From: Certhia americana | Lineage: Eukaryota > Chordata > Aves > Passeriformes > Certhiidae | Direction: 5' to 3' | Length of the DNA: 64,000 bases | Assembly (NCBI GenBank): GCA_018697195.1 | Contig: CM031872.1 | Span: forward strand, 6,722,225-6,786,224 | Shown here: positions 13,101 to 35,450 of the stretch, in pieces | Numbering within the stretch: position 1 is the stretch's first letter | Layout of the letters: each line of letters opens with the position of its first letter | Notes under the pieces: generated by a model | Told to the model about the DNA's origin: nothing | Databases searched by the model: none | What the model saw: the letters and a program-made list of their open reading frames with translations, nothing else | Translations under genes and position numbers: made by a program

Positions 13101-14411
13101 GCAGCTGGGGGCACTCCAAGGTGGAGGAACAAAAACTGATTCACCATCAATGTGCTTCAGTTCCCCCCCAGTTCATAGGCACCACACGGTGCTGAGGGCC
13201 TGGGACTCAGGGAACCCCCGGTCACAGCCACAGCTCCCCCATGCCCACAGTGCCAGCCCAAGGAACAGGGCTGTCCAGCCAGGTCACCCCACCCACCACT
13301 TGAACAGGGCAGGACAGAGCCTATGGCAGAGGGATACTGACCCTGGACATCACAGGACAAGGTCTGGCTGACCACTCCAGTGTCGTTCTCCTTGTTTGAA
13401 TCCCACTCGTAGACAAACAGAGAGGTGTGGGATGAGCCCGCATCAAACACTATCCCATACTGGAAGGGAAATCAAGACATAATCAAGGGGGAGGAGCAGC
13501 AGCCTGGCCCTGGCCTTGTTGTCACCCTGCCAGGGCAGTGGGGCCAGAAGATTCCCCAAAAACCATGTCTGAGGCACAAAACCCATCAGCAGTGCTTTGG
13601 CAAAGCAGAGTGGTGGCCTCAGCCCCCACAGTGACTAAGGGACTTTGTCATTCCCTCTCCCGAGGCCTGTGCTGCAATGCCAACCCACACAAACATTTCC
13701 TGTTGTTTTCTCATGCTTTTTTATTTTCTTTCATGGCCACATACCTTTTGTGTCTATCCTGGCCCCACCTTGGGGCCTGCAACTCTCCCATCTCTTGTGC
13801 TTCCTGCTACCCCATGGCTGCACCCAGCCTGGGCAGGGATGGCAGGGCCTCTCAAGGAGCACTCAGCCACCTGCCTCTCCTCATCAAGCCTTCCCCTCAC
13901 CCAAACACCTGCCAGCCCTCTCCAGCAGTTGGGGTGGGATGCCATGCCCAGGACATGACAGGGGGAGGCAGGATGCTTGTGCCATGGTGTGAGGATAGGG
14001 ATGGACTGGGGGAGAGCTGGCAGGAACAAAGGGCACACGGAGGTACCCATCTGCCCCAAGGTAGTCTCCAAACCTGACACAGTGTGGGGATGAGTTCCAG
14101 AGGAGCCTTCCCCTCTGACTTTCTTCTGCCTGCACCTCGAGGTGGGGACAAAACTCCCACCCTGCTACTGCCAGGCAGGTGCTGACCCCATTGCCCCTCT
14201 GAGCCCCATGGGCCAGCTACTGGCTTGGAGCACCTGCCCAAGGTGACTGGACTCACCACAGGTGCTCAGGGATCTTGTCTCAGCTCACCTTGACTGTGGG
14301 TGGCAGTGTCACATCTTCAATCCTCACCAGGCTGAGAACCAGGGCGATGATGGAGAGTGACACCAGCACCCCGACTACGGCACTGGTGAAGGACTTCTTC
14401 CTGGCCAGCAT
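7138..14411 (-). CDS. ENTPD8: ENTPD8-like ecto-nucleoside triphosphate diphosphohydrolase, copy B
   Basis: Nine minus-strand coding exons, in transcript order: 14411-14289, 13459-13342, 12863-12713, 11739-11580, 10853-10620, 9533-9261, 8679-8569, 7757-7620, 7320-7138. They join in frame to 496 aa. Exons 2, 3, 4, 7 and 8 have exactly the same lengths as in copy A (118, 151, 160, 111 and 138 nt). The protein has an N-terminal anchor, ACR1 DAGSSHT (47-53), ACR2 [15 protein letters not shown]3 EEGAYGWIT with presumed base Glu167, ACR4 LDLGGASTQ (204-212), ACR5 [13 protein letters not shown], and a leucine-rich C-terminal membrane segment ending just before the stop. Its ACR1 and its C-terminal region look more like mammalian ENTPD8 than copy A does. 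Role: surface hydrolysis of extracellular nucleotides. Its introns contain several CR1 fragments. It could be the true ENTPD8 orthologue with copy A the diverged duplicate. Confidence 0.88.
7501..7556. repeat. 30-bp tandem repeat in the last intron of copy B
   Basis: Two near-identical units (starting GGTCTGGCCC at 7501 and 7531) lie in the intron between the last two exons of the minus-strand ENTPD8-like gene. Confidence 0.8.
8098..8230 (+). mobile_element. CR1-type LINE 3' end fragment
   Basis: The stretch resembles the conserved 3' region of avian CR1 elements: a GGAAGTGCTCAAGG start, a block reading like the CR1 'aagatgagc' segment, then AACCAGTCTGGAATTCTATGATTC. It is 5'-truncated, as CR1 copies usually are, and lies antisense in an intron of the minus-strand ENTPD8-like gene. 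Confidence 0.75.
8926..9066 (+). mobile_element. CR1-type LINE 3' end fragment
   Basis: Same layout as the fragment at 8098: GGAGTGCTCAAGGCCGGGTT, a CATGGCAGGGGGTGGC block, CCTTCCAACCCAAACCAGTC, and an ending near GATGATTC. It is 5'-truncated, in the plus orientation, and intronic in the minus-strand ENTPD8-like gene. Confidence 0.8.
10098..10316 (-). mobile_element. Possible antisense CR1 internal fragment
   Basis: The run GCCCCTTGCCTCTTGTCCTG near 10245-10264 resembles the complement of the CR1 segment upstream of the conserved 3' end. The rest of the stretch is AT-richer than its surroundings and is less clearly CR1. Confidence 0.4.
10360..10492 (+). mobile_element. CR1-type LINE 3' end fragment
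   Basis: GGAAGTGTCCAAGGCCAGGT, then AGATGAGCTTTAAAGTCCCT, CCAACCCAAACCAGTCTGGG and a terminal GATTCCATGAT. It is a 5'-truncated plus-orientation copy in an intron of the minus-strand ENTPD8-like gene. Confidence 0.8.
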
Positions 14412-14767
14412 TGTGGTGAAGGCTCCTGAAAAGCCAAACATGGGAGAAAGGTGGTTGGACACCTGGGAACAACAGTGTCAGTGAGAGCTGCAAGATCTGC
14501 TCCAAAAGCTGTCTCAAGCTGTGCCACTCAGAAATCCTGGTGAATAATCAGATTTTTTCCTGGGAAAAGCAGTATTAGGATAAAATACAGGGAGTTGGAG
14601 GAAAGAGGGGCTGCTTGGCCTGCAGCCTGGCAGAGCCATGATGGGATGACAACAATCTTCCATGTCCCACAGGGATCGGGTCTGGGAGAGGCAAGAGGAA
14701 CTCTGCACGGAACAGAGGACACGGGAAACTGCAAAGCCCTCAGCGTGAGGCACCGCAGCAGGGCAGG

Positions 14768-14811
14768 GAGGCTGTGTTTCACAGGCTGTGAGGCTGTGTT
14801 TCACAGGCTGT
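14768..14811. repeat. 22-bp tandem duplication
   Basis: Two identical 22-base units beginning GAGGCTGTGTTTCACAGG start at 14768 and 14790. They lie about 360 bases upstream of the copy B start codon. Confidence 0.9.
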
Positions 14812-15661
14812 GAGGATGGGCAGCTCACCTGCCAGCACTCCCAGAGCCCTGCCCCACTCACCCAGGCTGTGCCCCATGGGGTCCCTCAGGGCTGGCTCTG
14901 TGCTCCTCCAGTGCAGCAAACCCACCTCGGACTTGCATTTTATATCCTTTGGAAGTGGATACTGCTGGAAAACCTTTCCCCCATTATTTTCTCTGAGGGC
15001 TCATCAGGCTGAGGCGAAACTCTTGAATATCTCCTGTTTGTCTTGCAGGTGTATATTTGTGGCCCAGTTTGGTATTGCCCTTCCCTTCAGCCAATTAGTT
15101 CCTCCTCCTCCTCATTTGAATGGAAGCGTGTGAAGAACACATCACTACTTTTAACCCTTGTCCCACTGCTTCTCTGTTCTGTCACACCCCCCATTTGTGT
15201 TTTCTTTCTCTCCCCAGGCTTAATGTTCCCATTACAAGTTTTCTACAAGACTCATAAGAGGTGACAGTGAAATTTCCAGTATCCACTGCCCTGGAATCTG
15301 ATGGAGTGGTAGGAACCTGATAATAACTTTTACTACAATGAGATAGAAACTCATATCAGAGGGGAGGATTGCCCTGCCAGGGGGCTCTCAGCAGTGCTGA
15401 CTGGGCTTTGTTAGGGGGTTCTGGAGAGACCAAAACACCATCATGGCCCAGCTGGGATTGTGGTCACCCCTTCCCTGTGTTTGACACAGCTTTGTGCTGC
15501 TCCTGGGGTCCCTGCAGACCCCAAGGAGAGGTGAGGGAGTAGGGAGGACTCAGGACTTCCCTGGGAGCGGAAGGGCTGGGGAGCAGGGATCTGCTTTTTC
15601 TGAGCTCTAAAGCTAAGCTGCTTCCTGCTGATGCAGCTCCCTGATAAGAGCCTGGTGGGGC

Positions 15662-15782
15662 TATCACAAGGATCTGCATGGACAGACCCAGTTCCAGCTG
15701 CCTCAGCTGAGTCAAATAGGGAAATACCGGGAGGGAAATGCTGTGCTGGGGAGCTCTCATTGCCCCTGACCCTCCCCAGCAC
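15662..15782. repeat. Interspersed direct repeat, copy 1
   Basis: This 120-base stretch matches 17074-17192 with scattered substitutions. It runs from ATCACAAGGATCTG through a CAGCTGAGTCAAAT core to TTGCCCCTGAC and CCCCAGCA. The core joins an E-box (CAGCTG) to an AP-1 site (TGAGTCA, 15708-15714). Confidence 0.8.
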
Positions 15783-15929
15783 CGTTGCTGTTGCTTCAGA
15801 GGTCCTGCTGTGTGCACCAACAATGCCGTGACATCAGGTGCAGCAGCCCCTGGGTGCTCCTCACACCTCCGAGCTGCTCCCTCTTCCTGTTGTCCCTAAT
15901 TTGTGATCTTTCACCCCTTGAGCAAGAAG

Positions 15930-16560
15930 CAGACTCATGTTCTGAGTCAAGACAATTATTTTATTTCACATCTATGCGAAGATGGGTGCTGGGTGTTGAA
16001 TCAACAAAGCTGACACACCCTCAGCATTCCAGGTGCCCATTTTTACACACTTGAAGCAATAGAAATCAGCATTTCCCTACAGCTAACCACAGCTAACTAG
16101 TGCAGCCATTGGTTTTGCAGACTCTGTCTCATTTAAAAATTGCACATTTCTTTTAGTACTCATGCTCTGTGGGGAAGGGGCCTATGTGAGTAAGGGGCGA
16201 TCACAGCCTGTGGGCAGGGATTTTACTATGCTAATGAGCACTGGAATCACACAAGGTTGTTCTCTGGCTTTGTAATTTGATTGATAGTGCCCTCCTACAC
16301 TTCACTTCTTGGGTCATGGCTCTCGGTCCCTGCAGGATAGGTTATTTCCTCGTCTTTTGTAAGTTCTTTTGTTTTTCCTGTACTGCAGTGAATTTTTAAC
16401 CTTTTCGTGGTACTTCATTTCAACAAATCCCCTCTGTGAGACCTAGGGAAATGTCCATAGTGCATTTTCTATAAGTCGCACCCTATTTTTGGAAAACATA
16501 GTTGGCTCTTACCTGAAAGAACAAAATAAACACATACGCTTTCCTTTTGTGATATGATGG
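15930..16560 (-). mobile_element. AT-rich block, possible degenerate solo LTR
   Basis: The block is markedly AT-richer than its GC-rich surroundings. Read on the minus strand it carries an AATAAA (near 15958-15963) in the position expected of an LTR poly(A) signal. No flanking retroviral gene, primer-binding site or clear target duplication could be identified. It could instead be unique AT-rich DNA. Confidence 0.3.
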
Positions 16561-17073
16561 CATGTCAGTACTGTCTCTGTGGTCTCATGGCACTTCAGCA
16601 TTACCATGGCAGTATCCTTTGGGGTGGCTCCTGAAGCCCAGAGGGTGCCATCACTCCTGCATTCCCACCTCCACACAACATACCTGGATTCACCTCGAGT
16701 CAGTGGGATTCAGTGGGTGGATGAGTGTCCCTGCTCTGGAAATCCCCTGCTCACTGCATAGGGCTGTTCTGAGCACAGGGGTCTCGGCCCCACTTAGGAC
16801 AGAGAGGCACCAACCAGCCCTGGTCCCTCAGGGACATGTGGCACTGCCAGTGTCTGTGTGCACTCAGAGCTGACCAAAACCTCCAGCTGCAAACCCAAAC
16901 ACTGGATGAGCAACTCTTCACTTTACTTTTCCTATCCCTTTTTATAGTAAAGAAATAGCCCCAGAGGTTTTGTTGAGGGGCTATTCCCCCTTGCCCATGC
17001 TGGCCCCGAGTGCAGCTCTGCAGCTCTGCCAGGTGATGCTGCCTTGGCTGGGCTCTGGCTGTGAATCACAAGG

Positions 17074-17192
17074 ATCACAAGGATCTGTGTGGAAGGATCC
17101 TTCCAGCTGCCTTAGCTGAGTCAAATGGGGCAATGCTGGGAAAGAAATGCTGTTCAGGGGAGCCCTCATTGCCCCTGACCTTCCCCAGCAAC
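17074..17192. repeat. Interspersed direct repeat, copy 2
   Basis: Second copy of the module at 15662-15782, same orientation, 1.4 kb away. The AGCTGAGTCAAAT core is kept (TGAGTCA at 17117-17123), but the E-box is changed from CAGCTG to TAGCTG. Confidence 0.8.
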
Positions 17193-19886
17193 ACCCTGGC
17201 TCAGTGCTACATCCAGCCCTCAATTTTCTTCAGACAGTCCCACCCAAACGGGTGTCTCTGCTAAAATTCAGGGTCTCAGGGTTACGTGTTGTCCAAGCAT
17301 CCCAGGACCTGGAAAGGCCATGGGGTGCCTGGCCCCCAGGAGCAGCTGCTCTCACGTGGCTCCCCTTGGGTTCTTGGGCACATCAGCCCCAACCCTGTTT
17401 GGCTTCAGGGCTGTGCTCTGGTGACAGTGAAATGTGCTATTTGCTCATAATTGAGAAAGGGACCAAGTGTCTCATTCTGACTTCTGATGGACAAATCTGC
17501 TGTGGAGAAGTGTGGCTAGAGTACACACACACACACACCCCTATTTGATCTGCTTTTGACATGTGTTTATTTACCTGTGGCCCTTGCAATGACTCTGGGA
17601 CCCAGAAGGGAGTTGCCAGGCTGGTGTGGGGACTCGGTGAGGCTCCAGTCCAGCCAGCACTGCCAGGCACTGGGCTGACTGGTGTTTGTGAAATGACATC
17701 ACCTCCATTGCCCACACCTTCCTGGTGCCTTCCGAAAGGAAAGCACCCTGACTCAAGGTTAAAAATGGAGTCTCATTTCCCAGAACTCAGTTTCTTCTCC
17801 ATGAGGTCACCCCAGTCCCAGGGTGGGAGGTGCAGGCAGTGCCTCTGAGCATATCCCATGTCTCCAGTTGAGCTCCTCCACTTGCTCCTGCCCCATGTTC
17901 CTCTGCCGGACATCCCCTGGGTCTTGCTGTGACTTGTCCCAACAGGAACCAGCTCCAGCCCTCCCTTCCACTCTGATTCCAGCAGGACTGGAGGAGTTTG
18001 TGCCATTTGAAGCTTCGTTGTCCCCAGGTGCTGCCCATGGCAAATCGCAGAGAGGGATGGAGGTCCTTTTGGCCACTCATTCCCAGATGTCTTTTAGGAG
18101 CCACCTTGCCCCTCTGGAGGCCTAGGTCATGCTGGAGCCCTGTCCTCCTGATGCATAGAGTCCACCTGGGCTGTGCCAGGCAGGCTCTGCTCTGTGTATG
18201 GGCATGGCAGACTGGCTGCTCTCCTGCAGTGTAGCCCTCCCCAGTTTCAGATGGCTCTCCAAGGGCTGCTCCCATCCCTACAGGAGCTGGGACACATGGA
18301 GACGGGTGGCAGCTGGGGCTGGTACTGTCCCTCTGTCACACGGATCCTGCTTTGGCACCTGGGCTGTGCTGTTCAGAGGCTCCTTCCCCACCAGCCCAGG
18401 GGTACAGAGGAGTTTGGGGCTGGGGTCTGCAGCAGCAGCCTTGGGAAGCTGCACCTCTCTCCCAGTGTATCCACATGGCCAGACCAGCAGGGGACTCCCC
18501 TGCTGTTAGGCTTGGGAAAGGAACCTCTGGCAGCAATACCCAACCCATCAGCCACAGCAACAAAAATAAACCCAGAGGTGAGATTTTCATCTTTGCCAGG
18601 GTGTACTCCAGTGTGGGAGAGTGCTGGCCTGGGACGAGTGGAGCCTCCATCCCATGCCAGAGACCTCAATGCTCTCACTGGGCAGGGAATTGGGTGTCAG
18701 GGTCCCTCAAGCTGTGTCAGCGGGGGAAGGCTCCAGCAGGATTTCTCCATGGGGGTGATCCCAGAAGGAATTCTGTGCACCCACAGGCTGGTGTGCCAGC
18801 ACTGCACACTGCTGGGTGCCAGGGCAAATGCCCCAAGGTTTGTTCCAGGACTTGGTGGCTCTGGGCACAGCAGGTGTCTCCTCTGCACCAGGCACGAGTA
18901 CACTGGTCCTGAGACACAGGGTCCTGGCTGCCAGATCATCCCTCCACCCCAGCACCTCCACTAGGGCAGCACAGCCACTGCCACTGTTCAGTGTTGTGTC
19001 ACCCCTGTGTCCCAACATGCCAGGGAAGATGCCTTACCTCGGAGGAGCAGAGCTGGGACACGCTGACCACTGGTTTGTCCCCAAGGCAGCAGCAGAACAC
19101 TGGCAAAGTCACTTGCAGGTGAGGCAGGTGGCACATGAGGGATGTGGCACATGGGGGGATGTCCCCATCTTGGACACCACACCCCAGTGAAAGAGCTGGT
19201 GCTAGCTGGGACTCACGGTCCAGGCAGCCCCACAGGGGCTGGGCAGCAGGAAAGGGCTCTGTGTCTGTGCAGCGTCGCAGCGAGGCTGAGGGATGTGATC
19301 ATCTGTTTGATCTTCTTTGGGTCTGATGAGCCCGTTCCTTAGTTTATTAATTAGCTGGTGGTTGGGAGCTGTGGGAGTGTCCAAAGGCACTGCTGGTCCC
19401 CAGGGCCACTCTGTGAATGTCCCCTCCTGACTCAGAAGCTTTGCTGCCTGTCCTGCTCCTCTCCTGTCCCTCACCTGCTGCAGCTCCAATTCCTCATTGC
19501 TGTAGCAGACACTGACCCCACCCAGCTCCCATCCCATAGCCCCCACCTAGCCCCACACCAGTGACCCTGTGGCTGCTGCTGACACACCTCCTGTGACAGC
19601 AGGTGACAAACACCCATGGCCCGTGCACTCAGGGTGACCAGGGGCATGTGGCACCACAGCAAGAGGGGGATGAGCTCACATTGGTGTAAGCTGGAGGTGA
19701 TGAGAAGCAGGTGGCTGTCCCCCCCCCTCCCAGGTGATGTGTCCTTGGCTCACGGGAGCCAGTGAAAGGCTCCAAGTGGAATAACCTCAGCACCTGGGAC
19801 AGGTGACACTAAGCCCTGGGAGATCACATCCCAACGTGAAACAGGAGCTGGAGAGCACCTGTGAGGCAGCCCCCTCAGAGTGTGCA

Positions 19887-20000
19887 AGATCACAGAATCT
19901 CCTGAGCTGTGAGGGACCCACAGGGATCATCCAGTTCAACCCCTGGCCCTGCACAGACACCCCAACAATTCCACCCTGTGCGTCCCTGTGACACTGGCAC
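19887..20000 (-). mobile_element. CR1-type LINE 3' end fragment (antisense)
   Basis: It begins GATCACAGAATCTCCTGAGC and continues GGGATCATCCAGTTCAACCC and CTGGCCCTGCACAGACACCC, the complement of the CR1 3' end. Confidence 0.75.
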
Positions 20001-20483
20001 TTCACCCACTGGTCTGCACTTCCACAGGGAATACTGAATGCCCCCTGCTCTCTGGGGAGTCTGAGGGCAGTGTTGCAGCCCGAAGCTGGGGCTCAGAGCT
20101 GAGCTGAGACCCCCCCATCAGAACCAGCATCGGCTGTGCACGCTCCTGCCCTCCCCACACCCCCATCTCCATATTTAGGAAATAGAGTGAAATACAAAGA
20201 AGAAAAATTATATTCCTGTTCAAAAATACACACATCAGTCATCTCAACACGACCTTACAAAACCCTGTCAGTGCATTGAAGGTATGAAGTGAGGGGACAG
20301 ATGGAAATCCATGAGCCAGAGCTGCTGCACAAGGCAGGGCAGGACAGGACAGGGCAGGGCAGAGAAGGAGTCTGGGCTGTACCAGATCTACAGCAACTGT
20401 CCACCCTCCAGGCAGCAGTTTTAGGTACAACTGTTTTCTAGGCACAAATAATTTTATAAATAAACCAAATCCTTCAACGCATT

Positions 20484-20489
20484 TTTATT
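20484..20489 (-). terminator. Poly(A) signal of TMEM203
   Basis: TTTATT on the plus strand gives AATAAA on the minus strand, about 230 bases past the TMEM203 stop codon. This implies a short 3' UTR. Confidence 0.65.
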
Positions 20490-20718
20490 CTAAAATAAAA
20501 TAACTGTCTCGCCCAGCCGCGCTCGCAGGACGGGAAAACGCAGGAGCCGAGGGAGCACAAACAGGGATGTGCAGCTTTTGGAGAAACGTGATGCTCTGCA
20601 ACACGGTCGCGAGCCAGGGCACTGCCCCTGTCCCAGCTTGTCACCTGCCCCTCTGCAGGGGGACAGCGACGGGAGCAACCCCAGGAGCGCCCCCGGGCAC
20701 GTCCGCCTGGGCCGGGGC

Positions 20719-21129
20719 TCAGTTCACACGGCAGGCCCGGATCATGAGCAGCTGGAGCAGGATGAAGACGGGCGACATGATGAGCCCGTACCAGAGCTCC
20801 CGCGTGTGTTCCACCAGCTTCTGGCACAGCAGCATCTCGAACACGAACTTGAGGCTGAGGATGGTGAGGATCCAGAAGAGCCGCAGCACCGCCAGGCGCT
20901 TCTCGCCGTCCTGGAACAGCCGCACGGACACGATGGTGGTGAAGTAGGTGCTGAGCCCGTCGGCGGCGAAGAAGGGCACGAACACGATCCACCAGGAGAG
21001 CGCCGCGGCCGCGCCGTCCACCTTGAGCACGAGCAGCACGGAGAAGACGAGCAGGGCCAGCCCGTGCAGGAAAATCTCGAAGGTGGCGAAGCCCAGCCAC
21101 TGCACGAGCTCGCGCAGAGAGAACAGCAT
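20719..21129 (-). CDS. TMEM203: Transmembrane protein 203
   Basis: A single uninterrupted exon encodes 136 aa, exactly the length of mammalian TMEM203. The sequence is nearly the same from the N-terminal MLFSLRELVQWLGFATFEIF to the C-terminal LLQLLMIRACRVN. Four hydrophobic segments are visible, at about 13-35, 46-66, 79-100 and 112-129. The family protein is an ER membrane protein linked to calcium homeostasis; no enzymatic motif is present. The gene is intronless and lies in CpG-rich DNA, transcribed divergently from NDOR1 and sharing its promoter interval. A longer minus-strand frame (20474-21280) over the same bases is a GC-rich shadow. Confidence 0.97.
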   Translation of the reverse strand: MLFSLRELVQWLGFATFEIFLHGLALLVFSVLLVLKVDGAAAALSWWIVFVPFFAADGLSTYFTTIVSVRLFQDGEKRLAVLRLFWILTILSLKFVFEMLLCQKLVEHTRELWYGLIMSPVFILLQLLMIRACRVN

Positions 21130-21479
21130 CGTCCGGGGCTACGGCACCGGCCCGGTGCGGCCCCAGCACCGACACCGGCACGCCTTCCCAACCCGGCCCG
21201 GCACAGACAGCAAACCCAGCCCCCGGTACCGGCACCAGGCCCGGTGCGGCCCCAGCACCGACACCGGCACGCCTTCCCAACCCGGCCCGGCACAGACAGC
21301 AAACCCAGCCCCCGGTACCGGCACCAGGCCCGGTACGGCCCGGCCCGGCCCGGCGGCGCGGGGAGATGACGTCATCAGGGAACGGTGCCCCGGGAGTCCC
21401 GGCGCCTCAGCTTGGGTGATGACGTCATTGGGATCTGTCGCGCAGTGGTGACGTCAGGGCGGGATGGTGCCGGTCCATG
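21130..21479. promoter_or_regulatory. Bidirectional CpG-island promoter of TMEM203 and NDOR1
   Basis: A CpG-dense interval of about 350 bases separates the TMEM203 start codon from the end of the presumed NDOR1 first exon. It contains the 89-bp tandem repeat, then three TGACGTCA (CRE/ATF) boxes at 21367-21374, 21420-21427 and 21449-21456. No TATA box is obvious, as expected for a CpG-island promoter. Confidence 0.75.
21151..21345. repeat. 89-bp tandem repeat in the shared promoter
   Basis: Two essentially identical units start at 21151 and 21240 (CCCGGTGCGGCCCCAGCACC), and a third partial unit starts at 21329. Each unit is very CpG-rich. The array lies on the TMEM203 side of the promoter, probably in or just upstream of its 5' UTR. 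Confidence 0.95.
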
Positions 21480-21574
21480 GTGAGTCCCGGCGGGCGGCCG
21501 AGACGGGCCCGGCCTGAGCGCTGGACAGCGGTGCTGACCTGCAGAGGAGAATCCCTGCCAGGGCCTCAAGGGGC

Positions 21575-21895
21575 TCCAGGAGAGCGGGAGAGGGACTGGG
21601 GACAAGGGATGGAGGGACAGGACACAGGGAATGGCTTCCCACTGCCAGAGGGCAGGGCTGGGTGGGATATTGGGCAGGAATTGTTCCCTGGCAGGGTGGG
21701 CAGGCCCTGGCACAGGGTGCCCAGAGCAGCTGGGGCTGCCCCTGGATCCCTGGCAGTGTCCCAGGCCAGGCTGGACATTGGGGCTGGGAGCAGCCTGGGA
21801 CAGTGGGAGATGTCCCTGCCCATGGCAGGGGGTGGAATGAAATGGGCTTTAATGTCCCGTCTAACCCAAACCAGTCTGTGATTCTGCGATTTTAT
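21575..21895 (+). mobile_element. CR1-type LINE 3' fragment
   Basis: A longer 5'-truncated copy in the presumed first intron of NDOR1. It includes GGAATGGCTTCCCACTGCCA, CACAGGGTGCCCAGAGCAGC, TCCCAGGCCAGGCTGGACAT, a CATGGCAGGGGGTGGAATG block and AACCCAAACCAGTCTGTGAT. Confidence 0.85.
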
Positions 21896-22429
21896 TTAAT
21901 TTATTATTATTCTATGAGCACGTGGTAATGGCAGCTGTTTGCAGCTCAGACAGCTCCCAGGGCTAGATTCCCTCCAGGCTGGACTCTTGCTTTGTCAGAG
22001 CCTGGCTGAGAGCTCAGTGTGTGGTCACACCTTTGTCTGTCCCTGAGCCTCCAGGGTGAGGCAGGATTCCCAGCAAGGAAGGTTACACTCAGAATTAGAG
22101 AGCAGCCCATCCCAGAGCTGCACTCACCCTGTGCTGATGAGGGCAGTTCAGCGGGGCTGGATGTGGGTTTTAGTCCCTCCCCTCTCGTGGCAGTGGGGAC
22201 AAGGAGCACAGTAGTGTTCCTGCTTATCCTATTGGAACATGGCATCACTCCCTCAGTGCTGCACAGGGGTCGGAAGAGAGCCTGGGAGCCTTGAATCCCA
22301 CTGCTGAATCCCAGCTCTTCACCATCCCTGTGCTGGCTGGGTGCTGTGTCAGCCCCTGGGAGAGGTCAGTGCTGCTCAGCCCAGGACAGTCCCAGCTCTG
22401 TCTCACCTCCTCTCTCTTCCCTCCAGTGA

Positions 22430-35406
<12,977 letters not shown>

Positions 35407-35444
35407 GCCTGGCTCCCTGCCTCCCCCTCCCCACAGACTGCCTG

Positions 35445-35450
35445 AATAAA
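35445..35450 (+). terminator. Poly(A) signal of NDOR1
   Basis: AATAAA lies 39 bases past the NDOR1 stop codon, giving a very short 3' UTR. Confidence 0.8.

Larger units (their letters stand above)
14412..20483. other. Non-coding interval between ENTPD8-like copy B and TMEM203
   Basis: About 6 kb with no supportable coding sequence. It should include the promoter of the minus-strand ENTPD8-like gene just above 14.41 kb. It also holds a 22-bp tandem repeat, an AT-rich LTR-like block, two copies of a 120-bp module, and an antisense CR1 fragment. Open frames of up to 263 aa near 18.2-18.9 kb show no domain and no codon-level sign of a gene. Confidence 0.6.

Noticed and set aside
106..14411. One copy considered as ENTPD2, which is also on human 9q34.3
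   Set aside because: Both have ENTPD8-like features such as HPCYP-GY and GVYQPP-x-x-GQF around exon 6, and neither shows the ENTPD2-type C-terminus. A phylogeny is still needed for certainty.
20474..21280. Minus-strand 268-codon frame overlapping TMEM203
   Set aside because: It is another frame of the same GC-rich bases. The 136-residue frame matches TMEM203 end to end, while this one is Arg/Ala/Gly-rich with no domain.
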